From NCBI GenBank assembly GCA_942491345.1, contig CALOAN010000053.1:62001-126000 (forward strand): a stretch of 64,000 nucleotides of DNA, read 5' to 3'. A program made the translations under genes and the position numbers. The notes under the pieces are model-generated. The model saw nothing but the letters and a program-made list of their open reading frames with translations, was not told the origin of the DNA and ran no database searches. Position 1 is the first letter of the stretch. Every line of letters begins with the position of its first letter. Source of the DNA: JAHEEL01 sp942491345. Lineage in GTDB: Bacteria; Actinomycetota; Acidimicrobiia; Spongiisociales; UBA5794. This document shows positions 9,082-18,745 of this stretch, piece by piece.

Positions 9082-9590
9082 AACGCCGCGACCGGATGTA
9101 CGACATCCGCTTCATGCAGTCCCTTTTCCCGGCTGCCGAGGCTGAGGCTGCTGCAATGGGGGAGAAGGAACCCGGAGCGGAGCATCTGGTCCTGGTGGCG
9201 CTCGACTTCCAGGAGGGCTCGGCCCGACGCGTCTTCGAGCGCGTCGGTGCCGACCCCGATCACTTCCGAGATGCGGTCGCATCTCAGCACGCAGCGGCCC
9301 TCCGATCAATTGGGGTCGAGGACGACACGGCGGGCATCGACGGTCAGCTTCCCCAGCCAATGAAGCACCGTGCCGGTGTCTACCGCAGCGCACCGTCCGC
9401 TCGTCACGTCTTTCCTGAGGTCGTCAGACTCGTCAAGCGCGACAAGTCGCGACTGTCGGGTGCCTACATCCTTCTGGTGGCGTCACAGATGGAGTACGGA
9501 ACCACCGCACGAGCCCTCGCGGCGATGGGCGTCGATCGGGATGAGCTTGGCGCCGCCGCACAAGCCGAGATCGATGCCTTCAATGCGTGA
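9078..9590 (+). CDS. Clp N-terminal-domain protein (stand-alone)
   Basis: This is a 170-aa protein resembling the double Clp-N repeat of ClpA/ClpC without any AAA+ module. The first repeat spans about residues 10-70 (AAAMGEKEPGAEHLVLVAL) and the second about 105-165 (SGAYILLVASQMEYGTTARAL). Clp-N domains bind substrates or adaptors, so this protein may act as an adaptor or decoy for ClpC. It starts by ATGA overlap with the preceding HTH gene, which makes a two-gene operon controlled by the operators at 8801-8847. No catalytic residues are expected. Confidence 0.8.
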   Translation: MKRRDRMYDIRFMQSLFPAAEAEAAAMGEKEPGAEHLVLVALDFQEGSARRVFERVGADPDHFRDAVASQHAAALRSIGVEDDTAGIDGQLPQPMKHRAGVYRSAPSARHVFPEVVRLVKRDKSRLSGAYILLVASQMEYGTTARALAAMGVDRDELGAAAQAEIDAFNA

Positions 9591-9629
9591 CGGCCGCTGC
9601 CGAGCGTACCGACATGGTTGACTAGGGCT

Positions 9630-10661
9630 ATGACACCCGGCGAACACGAGATCCTGGACCCGGTTGATCTCTGCGACGAAGATGGAAGATCTCTGCATCC
9701 ATCCGCCAAGGGGTGGTCGCGACACATTCTCCACCGGGCCAACCTCGCCGGCAGGTGGGGCAGAACCAAACGGTGGGACTATTGGGCGATCCAGGCCGAA
9801 CACATCATCGTCGCAGTCACCGTGGCCGATATCGACTATGCCGGATTGGTGACCCTCGACTGGATCGAACCCGGCTCACACCGATCGGGGGGCCGGTCGG
9901 TGACGATTCCCCTCGGCCGTGGCGTCGACCTGCCAGACGAGCCCGCCACCGGAAGGCTCGACTTCAACAGCCGCAACCTCGGTGTCTCGATCGTCTACGG
10001 GGAAGGCTCCACCCACCTGCTCGCCCGTTGGACGGAGAAACACGGCGTGTCGGGGAGTCTCTCGGCCACGGTTGCTGAACCGGAGGGGCACGAATCGCTC
10101 AACGTTGTGATTCCATGGTCGTCAAAACAGTTCCAGTTCACGTCGAAACACCAGGCGCGGCCCGCCAACGGGTCGGTCACCGTGGATGGCCGGACCATTG
10201 AGATCGGTGGATCTGCCGGTGAGGCTTGGGGAATACTCGACATCGGCCGGGGCAGGTGGCCGTATCGGACGACGTGGAATTGGGGCGGGGGTTCCGGCTA
10301 TGCAGCGACCGGCCAACTGGTCGGCCTCCAAGTCGGGGGGAAGTGGACCGACGGCACCGGCTTCACGGAAAACGGCGTCATCATCGACGGGTCTCTGGTC
10401 AAGATCGGCGAGGACCTCGAGTGGATCTACAACTGGGACGATCCAATGGCGCCGTGGACCGTTCGGTCCGCCGACGGCATGCTCGATGTGACACTCGCCC
10501 CGGTTCACGACCGGCACTCCAATCTCAATCTGGGGGTGCTCAAGAACGAAGTGCATCAGGTGTTTGGGCGCTGGTCGGGTTGTGTCCCCGACGGCACCGG
10601 TGGCTCGCTGTCGATCACCGACATGCTCGGCTTCGCGGAAGAGGCGCGATCGCGTTGGTGA
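9630..10661 (+). CDS. DUF2804-like protein
   Basis: This 343-aa protein resembles the DUF2804 family in length and in its Trp/Gly-rich strands, for example RWDYWAIQAEH near residue 55 and WNWGGGSGY near 225. It has no signal peptide or membrane segment, so it is probably cytosolic. The fold looks all-beta, reminiscent of lipocalin-like hydroxyneurosporene synthase proteins, but no reaction can be assigned. ATG 9630 is preferred to the TTG four codons upstream. It lies 39 nt after the Clp-N gene, without a clear shared function. Confidence 0.7.
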   Translation: MTPGEHEILDPVDLCDEDGRSLHPSAKGWSRHILHRANLAGRWGRTKRWDYWAIQAEHIIVAVTVADIDYAGLVTLDWIEPGSHRSGGRSVTIPLGRGVDLPDEPATGRLDFNSRNLGVSIVYGEGSTHLLARWTEKHGVSGSLSATVAEPEGHESLNVVIPWSSKQFQFTSKHQARPANGSVTVDGRTIEIGGSAGEAWGILDIGRGRWPYRTTWNWGGGSGYAATGQLVGLQVGGKWTDGTGFTENGVIIDGSLVKIGEDLEWIYNWDDPMAPWTVRSADGMLDVTLAPVHDRHSNLNLGVLKNEVHQVFGRWSGCVPDGTGGSLSITDMLGFAEEARSRW

Positions 10662-10747
10662 CCGTTGCCGAATGTACCCGCCGGTTTTCTCCGGCCACGG
10701 GCATGTCGGCCGGATAGTATTTCCCCTCGGCGACCGGGGAGGTTCCC

Positions 10748-11203
10748 ATGGAGATCTCATGTTCGAAAGCGATCAACGCGCCTGCTGACAAGGTGTGGGC
10801 GATCATGACCAACCTCGAAGGATTCCCAGACGCGATCAGGGGCATCGAGAACGTCGAGCGACTCGATGAGGGCAACGGGTTCGAGATAGGGACCACATGG
10901 CGCGAGACACGCACTCTATTCGGACGCACCGCGACCGAGGACATGTGGGTGACCGAGCTCGAGCCGGGCCGCTCCTACGTGGTCGAAGCGAATTCCCACG
11001 GAGCCGAGTATCGAACGACGCAAAGCGTCAAACCAGACGGCGATGGGGGAAGTGTGCTGTCGATGTCGTTCTCTGGCAAGCCGACCGGGACCATGGCGAA
11101 GGTCATGTCGGCGACGATCGGGCGCTTCTTCGTGAACGCGACACGCAAAGCCTTCGAGAAGGACCTGGCCGACATCGCATCAGCGGCGGAGGGTTCCCTC
11201 TAG
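10748..11203 (+). CDS. SRPBCC (START-like) family protein
   Basis: This is a 151-aa START/Bet v1-like protein of the polyketide cyclase/dehydrase type. It opens with the usual strand ISCSKAINAPADKVWAIMTN, has central strands typical of the hydrophobic cavity, and ends with a long C-terminal helix. It probably binds a hydrophobic ligand; the ligand is unknown. GGGGAGG lies 5 nt before ATG 10748, and a TAGTAT -10-like box is at 10715-10720. Its stop overlaps the stop of the convergent purU gene by a few bases. Confidence 0.8.
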   Translation: MEISCSKAINAPADKVWAIMTNLEGFPDAIRGIENVERLDEGNGFEIGTTWRETRTLFGRTATEDMWVTELEPGRSYVVEANSHGAEYRTTQSVKPDGDGGSVLSMSFSGKPTGTMAKVMSATIGRFFVNATRKAFEKDLADIASAAEGSL

Positions 11204-12045
11204 GAGAACACAACCGTTCGATGTCCGATGAGGAAGACACGTTCCTCAACGTGGGCGCGGACGGCCTTCGACAACACGAGGCGTTCGATATCTCGGCCGG
11301 CCGTGACCATCGACGCCGGAGTATCCGCGTGGTTCACCGGCGTGACATCCTGCGTGATGATCGGGCCTTCGTCGAGGTCAGCGGTCACGTAGTGGGCGGT
11401 CGCTCCAATGAGTTTCACGCCTCGCTCCCACGCCTGGTGGTAGGGCCGGCCACCCTTGAAGCCGGGAAGGAAGGAGTGGTGGATATTGATGATTCGTCCG
11501 GCGAGCTGTTCACAGATTTCGGGGCTCAGGATCTGCATGTAGCGGGCCAGAACCACAAGGTCGATGTGGTGGTCCTCGATGAGGTCGAGGAGCTCTGCAT
11601 CGGCCTCGGCCCTCGTTTCGGTGGTCACGGCGATGTGATGGAACTCGATGCCCTCTCGCTCGACGACGTCTCGCAGATCCTCATGGTTGGAGACGACGAC
11701 CGGAATGCTGGCCTCGAGTTCTCCCGAGTGGTGGCGCATGAGCAGGTCGAGGAGGCAGTGGTCGTACTTGGACACCAGGATCATGACGCGGGGCCGATCG
11801 TCAACTCTCCTCACCCGCAGTTCGCCGTTGAACTCCTGAACTCGCGACTGGAGGTGGTCGATGATCTGGCGCGGATCCTCGAGGTCGTCCTCGAACACGG
11901 TTCGCATCACGAACGTGTTGGTCGCATGGTCCGTGAACTGCTTGTTTGCGATGATGTTCGCATCCAGTTCGAGGAGACCGGTGGCGAAGCTGGCAACAAT
12001 GCCGCGCGCATCGGCGCACTTGAGCGTGAGGATGAATTCGTTCAT
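11200..12045 (-). CDS. purU: formyltetrahydrofolate deformylase
   Basis: PurU hydrolyses 10-formyl-THF to formate and THF, balancing one-carbon pools and supplying formate for purine synthesis. The 281-aa protein has an N-terminal ACT domain (about 1-80, FILTLKCADARGIVASF) and a formyl-transferase-fold catalytic domain. The catalytic triad is visible as Asn187 and His189 in NIHHSFLPGF and Asp225 in TADLDEGPIITQ. The length matches the family (about 280 aa). It is transcribed alone, convergent with the SRPBCC gene. Confidence 0.95.
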   Translation of the reverse strand: MNEFILTLKCADARGIVASFATGLLELDANIIANKQFTDHATNTFVMRTVFEDDLEDPRQIIDHLQSRVQEFNGELRVRRVDDRPRVMILVSKYDHCLLDLLMRHHSGELEASIPVVVSNHEDLRDVVEREGIEFHHIAVTTETRAEADAELLDLIEDHHIDLVVLARYMQILSPEICEQLAGRIINIHHSFLPGFKGGRPYHQAWERGVKLIGATAHYVTADLDEGPIITQDVTPVNHADTPASMVTAGRDIERLVLSKAVRAHVEERVFLIGHRTVVFS

Positions 12046-12178
12046 GCTCGCCGGAGGCTACAACAAGCCTCGCGAAGACTCCGTGCGATTGTGAACAATC
12101 ACGGAACACCACTTCGATCTGGAACAGACCGTCGTAGGGTCACCGTTGAGTCCTTCGACTCACGAGAGGACACACAAC

Positions 12179-12781
12179 GTGGAGACTTTGAAACGCTTTC
12201 GCTGGCCCATCATCGGCGTCGGACTCGCCATTGCCGTCGTGGCATTCCTGGCGTTTCGGCCCGACAAGCTGTTCGTCGATGATGCGGTCGACGAGTCGCT
12301 GGCGGACGCGTTCACCACGACGACTGCCCAAGCTGTTCCGCCGGAACCGGCGACGTCTACCACCGCTGCAGCCGAGACCACGCAACCGGCGGCGGAGAGC
12401 ACTCCTTCGACAACCGTGCCTCCGACCACCACCACCACAGCCCCCGCTGCACCGGTGCAGGTCAGCATGGGGGCCTTCTACGGCATCGACCACTCGGCCG
12501 AAGGCACCGCCGCGGTGTACGAACAGGACGGCACCTACGTCCTGCGCTTCGAGGACGATACCGACATCCAGAACGGACCCGATCTGTATGTCTGGGTTTT
12601 GTCATCAGCCGACTACGAAGGCGGCACGCCTCCCGACTACATCGACCTTGGAAAGATCAAGGGCAACGTCGGCGGGCAGAACTACGAGTTGCCGGCCGAG
12701 TTCGACCCGAACGAGCATCGCTTTGTGCTCATCTGGTGCGAGCGTTTCAGTGTTCCGTTCGCCGCTGCTCCGCTGGCGTAG
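12179..12781 (+). CDS. membrane-anchored DM13-domain protein
   Basis: This is a protein of about 200 aa with an N-terminal membrane anchor (RWPIIGVGLAIAVVAFLAF), a Thr/Ala/Pro-rich linker (about residues 45-100) and a C-terminal DM13 domain. The DM13 part shows the DLYVWVLSSADY segment, a YIDLGKIKGNVGGQNYELP strand and the conserved Cys in LIWCERFSVPF. DM13 domains are thought to act in extracellular redox reactions. GTG 12179 is chosen because GAGAGGA lies about 9 nt upstream; a TTG at 12146 would add 11 residues. The linker should span cell wall or periplasm so that the domain faces outward. Confidence 0.8.
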   Translation: METLKRFRWPIIGVGLAIAVVAFLAFRPDKLFVDDAVDESLADAFTTTTAQAVPPEPATSTTAAAETTQPAAESTPSTTVPPTTTTTAPAAPVQVSMGAFYGIDHSAEGTAAVYEQDGTYVLRFEDDTDIQNGPDLYVWVLSSADYEGGTPPDYIDLGKIKGNVGGQNYELPAEFDPNEHRFVLIWCERFSVPFAAAPLA

Positions 12782-12870
12782 GACCGGCTTCCCAAGTCAG
12801 CGACGCCCTGCCTGCACACCGGCGGGCGCATCCACGGTTCGAACGGCGTTCGGGGCTACGCTGCCCGGCC

Positions 12871-13704
12871 ATGGCCAAGCACGATCGATGGGCGGACAAC
12901 GACATCCTCGAGACGTTCCGCAAACCTGAATACCCAGTTCGCGAGATCCGGCCGGGGATGACGCTGACCCACACCGGATCCCGCACGATCGGCGTCGTGG
13001 CCGAATTCACCCAAGGTGGGGTCGTCGTTCTGACCGACCAATGGGGCGAAGAGCATTCGTTCAAAGCCTCCGACGGAGCCTTCATGCAGAACGGTGTGCG
13101 GGTGGCCATGCGAGAAGCGGCCCCCGCAAGACGAGCCGCTCCGCGATTCACCGCTTCAGGCTCAGTCGATACCGGGGCATCGCGGGCCCGGGTCGCGAGA
13201 GCGGGCCGGATATGGGTCGAAGGAAATCATGATGCGGAGTTGATCGAGAAGATCTGGGGTGATGACCTCAGGCACGCCGCTGTTGTCGTCGAAGCCTTGC
13301 ACGGAGCCGATGGCCTGGTGGACGCCGTTGCCGGCTTCGCGCCGAATTCCACTCGCCGACTCGGCGTGCTCCTCGATCATCTCGTTGTGGGGTCGAAGGA
13401 ATCGCACATCGCGGACTCTGTTCGGGACATCAACGTGCTGATCTGCGGTCACCCCTATGTCGACATATGGGCGGCCATCAAACCCGCGACGATCGGCATC
13501 GCCGCGTGGCCTGATATTCCTCCGGGCGAGGCGTGGAAGGAAGGTGTGATCAAACGGCTTGGCCTCGACGTGCAACCCGGGTACTTCTGGGGAAGCGTCC
13601 TGGATGCCGTCGACTCATATCGCGACGTCGAAACGCCCCTGGTCAGGGCAGTTGAGCAGCTGATCGACTTCGTCACCGCCGGGGACGAGGTCGCCGACGC
13701 GTAA
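12871..13704 (+). CDS. DUF3097 family protein with TOPRIM-like core
   Basis: This 277-aa protein matches the actinobacterial DUF3097 family. The family's central block IWVEGNHDAELIEKIWGDDL is near residues 112-131. It is followed by LGVLLDHLVVGSKESHIA and by GHPYVDIWAAIKPATIGI. The VEGxHDAE motif and the DHLV motif resemble the Glu and DxD positions of TOPRIM-type metal sites, so nucleic-acid processing is possible, but the function is not established. ATG 12871 begins the family-typical N-terminus; the longer open frame upstream looks non-coding. Confidence 0.85.
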   Translation: MAKHDRWADNDILETFRKPEYPVREIRPGMTLTHTGSRTIGVVAEFTQGGVVVLTDQWGEEHSFKASDGAFMQNGVRVAMREAAPARRAAPRFTASGSVDTGASRARVARAGRIWVEGNHDAELIEKIWGDDLRHAAVVVEALHGADGLVDAVAGFAPNSTRRLGVLLDHLVVGSKESHIADSVRDINVLICGHPYVDIWAAIKPATIGIAAWPDIPPGEAWKEGVIKRLGLDVQPGYFWGSVLDAVDSYRDVETPLVRAVEQLIDFVTAGDEVADA

Positions 13705-13763
13705 TGCGGCGCACCCTGCCGGAAGCCAACGTCCCGCGGGAAACCTGCAAGCCGCGAACCAAC

Positions 13764-16499
13764 TCAACCCGTATTGCGCATCCCGGCGGCAATCCCGTTC
13801 ACGGTGAGCAGCAATGCCCGCTCTAGGGTCGGGTCGGATTCTCCGTCGCGTCGCCGGGCCAGGAGTGTCACCTGCAAGAGATTGAGCGGATCGAGGTAGT
13901 AGTCCCGAACGGCCAACGTTCGCTTGAGGACGGGAAGCCGGTCGAGAATGGCGGTACCGGTCAATCGCTCAACCTCGGTAATGGTTCTCTCGTACTCTTC
14001 CCGTATACGATCGAACAGGTGATGGTGTCGCGGATCGACCAGCCGCCGGACGTATCGCGACGCGACGTCCAGATCGGTCTTGGCAAGCGTCATTTCGACA
14101 TTCGAGATGAACGTCTGCAGGAAGCGGTAGCTGTCGAACATCTCCTCGATCACCTCCCACCTCCCGTCCCGGCGCATGGCCTCGAGGCCGGAGCCGACAC
14201 CAAACCAGCCGGGGATGATCTGGCGTGACTGGGTCCATCCAAACACCCAGGGGATTGCCCGCAGATCGTCGAGACCGGCGCCGCCGCCGGGGCGGCGGGA
14301 CGGGCGAGAGCCGATGTTCATCTCGGCGAGCTCCTCTACCGGTGTCGCGGCAAGGAAGTAGTCGACCAATCCCGGTGATTCGACAAGCCCTCGATAGGCG
14401 GCGAACGACGCCGCCGACAGCGCCTCCATGGTGTTGGTCCACAGATCGAGGACCTCTTTCGGTTGTCGTGACACTCGGTGAAGGAGTGAGGCCTCCAAGA
14501 CTGACGACAAGGCAAGTTCTAGGTTGCGATAGGCAAGGCCCGGCAAGCCGTACTTGTCCGAGATGATCTCCCCCTGCTCGGTCACTTTGATCCGGCCGTC
14601 GACGGTTCCGAACGGCTGGGCGAGGATCGCTTGATGGGTCGGACCGCCGCCGCGCCCGATCGTTCCACCACGCCCATGGAACAGGCGGAGTGTGACACCA
14701 TGCTGTCGAGCAGCGTCGTGCAGCAGGCGTTGTGCCTTGTAGATTTCCCATTGTGAGGTCGTGATTCCACCGATCTTGTTCGAGTCGGAATAGCCAAGCA
14801 TCACCTCCTGAACATCACCCCTGAGCCGGACGATCTCGCGGTAGGGCGCGCAGCTCAGAAGCGAATCCAGCAGATCACCTGCCCGGCGGAGCGCATCGAT
14901 GGTCTCCAGGAGCGGGACGAACCCGATTCTGGCTACCCCGCTGTGGAGGTCGACGAGTCCGGCATCGCGGGCGAGGACTGCGGCGGCGAGCACGTCATCC
15001 TCCCCGGACGCCATCGAAATGATGTACGACTCAACGATGCCTGGACCGAACCGGTCCAGTGCCTCCCGAACCGTCTGAAGGGTCTCGAATACGGCGGTTG
15101 ACGTCTCGGGGAGATTCGGTGAGGGCGGGGCGAGCGGTCTCCCATTGATGAATTCGTCGGTGAGGAGCTCCACACGGGCGGCAGGGTCCAGGTCGGCGTA
15201 GGAGATGCCGACGCGGTCATAGAGCTGCTCGAGTACCTCATGATGGCGTTCGGCGTGCTCACGGATGTCCATCGTCGCGAGATGAAACCCGAAGGTGCTG
15301 ACGTTTCGCATGAGCCGCAGCAACACGCCGTCGGCAATGAGTTGGCCGGTATCGGCGTGCAGCGACCGATGCATAATGGCGAGGTCATCGAGGAGGTCAC
15401 GGCTACTGCGGTAGTCCTCGCCAGGCACGTGGCGGGCGCCGTCGGCATGGCGCCTACGCGTATTGACAAGGCGCTCATGGATGTAGGCGCACTTCAGACG
15501 GTACGGCTCATCGCGGTTGAGCGTCCGGAATCGCAACCACACTTCAGGCAGAGCTTCACGGTCGGCTGCCAGGGAGTCGGACAACTCACCGCTCACCCGG
15601 CGATAGCGCGACGAGGTCGACAGTTCTTTAGCCAGGGTTTCCACTTGCGAGCTCAGGTTTCGGAGGGCGTGGTCGTGTTGCATCTCGAGAACCCGCATCG
15701 TGACCCCTGGCGTCACCGACGGATTCCCATCACGATCGCCCCCAACCCACGTGCCGAACCTGATTGGTGCGGGGCCGGGCGCCATGTCGCGTCCCAGGCG
15801 TTGGAGGCCGATGGCGACTTCCTCTCCGAGCGAGGGCAGCACGTCGGCGGACAGCTGATCGAGGTAGAACATCGCTGAGCGCGCCTCGTCGATCGGTTGC
15901 GGGCGTTGAGATCTCAATTCGTCGGTCTGCCAGATCTGGTCGATGATTTCTGCGATCCGGCGGTCGATTCCGGCTCGCCTGGCTGCCGAGATCTCCACGT
16001 CCTTCCGAGCAATCAGCAGGTCGGCGATCCTGCCGAGTTTCGTAAGGAGGGTGCGGCGAACGGCTTCGGTCGGGTGAGCAGTGAACACCGGGCGAAGCTC
16101 GAGACGGGTGAGAACTTCATGCAGGACTTCGGGTTTGGGCCGTGCCGCCAGAATCCGGTCGACGGTCGCTGCGAACGTACGATCTTGATCCGCGATGGCT
16201 AGATCGCCCACGCGATGCGTCTGTTCTGCGACGTTGGCAAGGTGGAAATAGGCCGAGAACGCTCGCACCAGATTGACCACCTGCTCCAAGTCGAGCTCTC
16301 CCAGCACCGTCTGGAGGCGAACAGCGGAGTCCTGGTCGCTATCGGTCCGGCTTGCCTTCGTGAGGAGCCGAACCTCCTCGACGAGCTCGAGCAGCTCATC
16401 CCCGTGCTGACGCGTCAGGGCGTTGCCGAGTTGGGAACCGAGCCGACGAATGTCGCCCCGGAGAAGATCATCGCCACCGCTGTCTGCAATCGGGTCCAT
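13764..16499 (-). CDS. ppc: phosphoenolpyruvate carboxylase
   Basis: PEPC carboxylates PEP with bicarbonate to oxaloacetate and refills the TCA cycle. The 911-aa protein has the usual family length and all key blocks. These are VFTAHPTEAVRR with catalytic His142, VMLGYSDSNKIGG, the loop FHGRGGTIGRGGGPTH, and GSRPSRRPGGGAGLDDLRAI. The protein ends in the conserved MRNTG, needed for activity in the family. It forms a single-gene unit, convergent with the DUF3097 gene and 91 nt downstream of the M28 peptidase gene on the same strand. Confidence 0.97.
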   Translation of the reverse strand: MDPIADSGGDDLLRGDIRRLGSQLGNALTRQHGDELLELVEEVRLLTKASRTDSDQDSAVRLQTVLGELDLEQVVNLVRAFSAYFHLANVAEQTHRVGDLAIADQDRTFAATVDRILAARPKPEVLHEVLTRLELRPVFTAHPTEAVRRTLLTKLGRIADLLIARKDVEISAARRAGIDRRIAEIIDQIWQTDELRSQRPQPIDEARSAMFYLDQLSADVLPSLGEEVAIGLQRLGRDMAPGPAPIRFGTWVGGDRDGNPSVTPGVTMRVLEMQHDHALRNLSSQVETLAKELSTSSRYRRVSGELSDSLAADREALPEVWLRFRTLNRDEPYRLKCAYIHERLVNTRRRHADGARHVPGEDYRSSRDLLDDLAIMHRSLHADTGQLIADGVLLRLMRNVSTFGFHLATMDIREHAERHHEVLEQLYDRVGISYADLDPAARVELLTDEFINGRPLAPPSPNLPETSTAVFETLQTVREALDRFGPGIVESYIISMASGEDDVLAAAVLARDAGLVDLHSGVARIGFVPLLETIDALRRAGDLLDSLLSCAPYREIVRLRGDVQEVMLGYSDSNKIGGITTSQWEIYKAQRLLHDAARQHGVTLRLFHGRGGTIGRGGGPTHQAILAQPFGTVDGRIKVTEQGEIISDKYGLPGLAYRNLELALSSVLEASLLHRVSRQPKEVLDLWTNTMEALSAASFAAYRGLVESPGLVDYFLAATPVEELAEMNIGSRPSRRPGGGAGLDDLRAIPWVFGWTQSRQIIPGWFGVGSGLEAMRRDGRWEVIEEMFDSYRFLQTFISNVEMTLAKTDLDVASRYVRRLVDPRHHHLFDRIREEYERTITEVERLTGTAILDRLPVLKRTLAVRDYYLDPLNLLQVTLLARRRDGESDPTLERALLLTVNGIAAGMRNTG

Positions 16500-16590
16500 G
16501 GCTTCGAGAGGCTACCGCTGCGCGTGAACGCAAGAACGGTCGAGTGATCGCGCAGGCGGTGAGGGCTGCGACGTGCGAGCGGCGGCGCTG

Positions 16591-18276
16591 TCAGTGGGGA
16601 GTCGCCGGCAATTCGTAGCGGCCCGGGGTGCCGATGCCCGAGTTCGATTCCCGCCACACGCTCATCAGGAGTCCACCGGCGAGAACGGCGAGCAGAAACG
16701 CGACGGCTGCGACTGATGGGATGCTTGAGTCGGGGTTGCCCGGTCGCGGCTGGCCGAACTGGAAGAAGAAGTCGATCGCAGGTGTCAGAAGAACTACGGT
16801 CGGTGCCGCCACGACGGTGAACCGGAGGATGGCACCCCAACCTTCTCGACCGGTGTGCCAGTTGTAGGCGATGGCGCCGGCCAGCGCCGGCAGCGTGAAC
16901 AGCGGGCTCAGTCCTGCGGCGGCGAACGCGGTCAACAGGCCGAGGGCAACCCACAACACCAGGAACCCGGGCCCGGTCATGTGCCGTTTGATTGGCGCAC
17001 GGTTGTTCAACCAGAAAGCAACCGAGGCACCGATGCCGAATGAGAGGATGAAATAGGCATACGCCTCGAGCACTGACGGCGTTGAACGGATCGCGACGAT
17101 GAGGAGCCACACCAGCGTGGCGACGACCGTTGCCACGAAGGTCAAGAGAAGGGCAATGCCGCTGCTGCGAGCGAGAGATCCTGCCGCATGTGTTCGCCGC
17201 CGCACGGAGCGAACGAACCCAAGCAGGAGCAGCGCTGTGGCCAACAACGCCGCTGCGAGCGACCACCAAGCGGCGTATTGGACGAAGAATGGCCGGAGCG
17301 TGAAGTACACGGACTCGCTCGAGTCCGGCACCGTACCGAGGTCAAGGTCTCCGAAGTGTTGGGCGATGCCGAGCGCGTTCGATCCGTGGTGCTGGACGGA
17401 GTCCCAGCCGACCGACTCGAGGTTGTCGGTGGGGAGGTGGTAGATCGGAGAGCCACGCATGTAGGCAAAGTGGAAGCCGGGCACACCGGCGTTGCGGAAT
17501 GAGTCGAAGTCGGTTCCGACATCTCCTACGAGAGCGGTGATCTCGGAGACGAACGAGAACGCCGCCGGGTTCGACACCGCCGCGGCATACTGGTCGACCA
17601 GCCAAGTTTCGGAGCCGGATGTTTCGGCAAGGGACGACGGTCCGGAGCCCCCGAGGGCTTCCAGGTTCACGACCAGAGCGATTTCGTCGAATGCAGGGCT
17701 CTCGCGGACGAATGCCTCGGAGCCATACCGAGGGTTGGGCTCTTCGCTGTCGGTGAACAGCAGGATCACGTCGTTGCGCAGCTGCGGACCTGCAAGGATC
17801 GCCCGTCCCGACTCCAAGAGGGTCGCGACCGCCGCGCTGTTGTCGTTCGCCCCAGGCGTTGCCGGGACCGTGTCGTAGTGGGCCACGAGCGCAACAGCTC
17901 CGGTGTTGGCGCTTCCGGGAATCGTCGCGGTGACATTGACGACGTCGACCGGATCTCCCTGCTCGTAGTAGTTGGGCGCCGAGATTGTCTGGAACTCAGG
18001 CTCGAGACCGAGTTTCTCGAGCTCGGCTACGAGGTAGCTACGCACTTCGACGATCGCCGTCGAACCCATCGGATGTGGCTCCCGCGCGATGACCTTGACG
18101 TGCTCGACCGCTCGAGCGGCGGAGAACTCCTTCTCAGGTGCATCGATAGGCAGTGCAGCCGGAGGAACGACCGAGTAGAACCCGAAGCCAATGAAGGCAA
18201 CAACCAAGAACCAAGGCAGGGCCTTAACGGCTGCCGAAAACCAGGACGATGTCTCGCCGGTCGGACGTGATTGCAC
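16591..18276 (-). CDS. membrane-embedded M28 family zinc peptidase
   Basis: This 561-aa protein starts with a TM helix (about 20-40), followed by an M28 aminopeptidase domain (about 50-320) and a multi-spanning membrane region (about 335-550, roughly seven helices). The metal ligands are visible: His133 (AHYDT), Asp145 (GANDNSA), Glu178/179 (DSEEP), Glu206 (NLEALGG), and a later His in IYHLPTDN. The architecture resembles vacuolar/ER-type M28 membrane proteases such as Pff1. The catalytic domain is probably extracytoplasmic. The biological substrate is unknown. Confidence 0.9.
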   Translation of the reverse strand: MQSRPTGETSSWFSAAVKALPWFLVVAFIGFGFYSVVPPAALPIDAPEKEFSAARAVEHVKVIAREPHPMGSTAIVEVRSYLVAELEKLGLEPEFQTISAPNYYEQGDPVDVVNVTATIPGSANTGAVALVAHYDTVPATPGANDNSAAVATLLESGRAILAGPQLRNDVILLFTDSEEPNPRYGSEAFVRESPAFDEIALVVNLEALGGSGPSSLAETSGSETWLVDQYAAAVSNPAAFSFVSEITALVGDVGTDFDSFRNAGVPGFHFAYMRGSPIYHLPTDNLESVGWDSVQHHGSNALGIAQHFGDLDLGTVPDSSESVYFTLRPFFVQYAAWWSLAAALLATALLLLGFVRSVRRRTHAAGSLARSSGIALLLTFVATVVATLVWLLIVAIRSTPSVLEAYAYFILSFGIGASVAFWLNNRAPIKRHMTGPGFLVLWVALGLLTAFAAAGLSPLFTLPALAGAIAYNWHTGREGWGAILRFTVVAAPTVVLLTPAIDFFFQFGQPRPGNPDSSIPSVAAVAFLLAVLAGGLLMSVWRESNSGIGTPGRYELPATPH

Positions 18277-18745
18277 TCATGTCTCCAGCCGCAATGGCCC
18301 GCCTGCCACCAAGCGTAAACGGAATCGACCCGCCGGGTGTAGAGCCCGACGACCCTGATCCACGACGCAAGCGCGAGAGGAACCTCAACCCGTGGCGATC
18401 GAGTGTTGGGACTCCGGTGCCGGTGGAGCGCTCGCAAAACCGACGACGCGTGTGATTGTGCCTTGGCATACTCCCATGGTCACTTCTTTCGCCCACGTCG
18501 CCCCGTGCTCGAGGGGTGTGAGAAGATCAGGGTTTCCACGTTGGGCTCGGGCGGTCACTCCCGCGTCCCGGACGGCGGCAATCCGCCCTTGCACTCGATC
18601 TCGCCATCCCAGGTGCATTGCGAGCTGAGACGAGTTGCTGAACCCGATTTGCACTGCCACTGCGAAGTCCTGAAGAAGACGGCCTCGCCACCCGGAACTC
18701 GCGCGTAGGGTTGAGAGCCTGTCTCGATCCCAGGGGGAACCACCG
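18277..18745. other. non-coding gap between divergent M28 and lipoprotein genes
   Basis: This gap of 469 bp separates two divergent starts and presumably holds both promoters. Reading frames on both strands are open over parts of it because of the high GC, but none shows a convincing start, RBS and amino-acid pattern together. No repeat, RNA gene or clear operator was seen. Confidence 0.5.
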
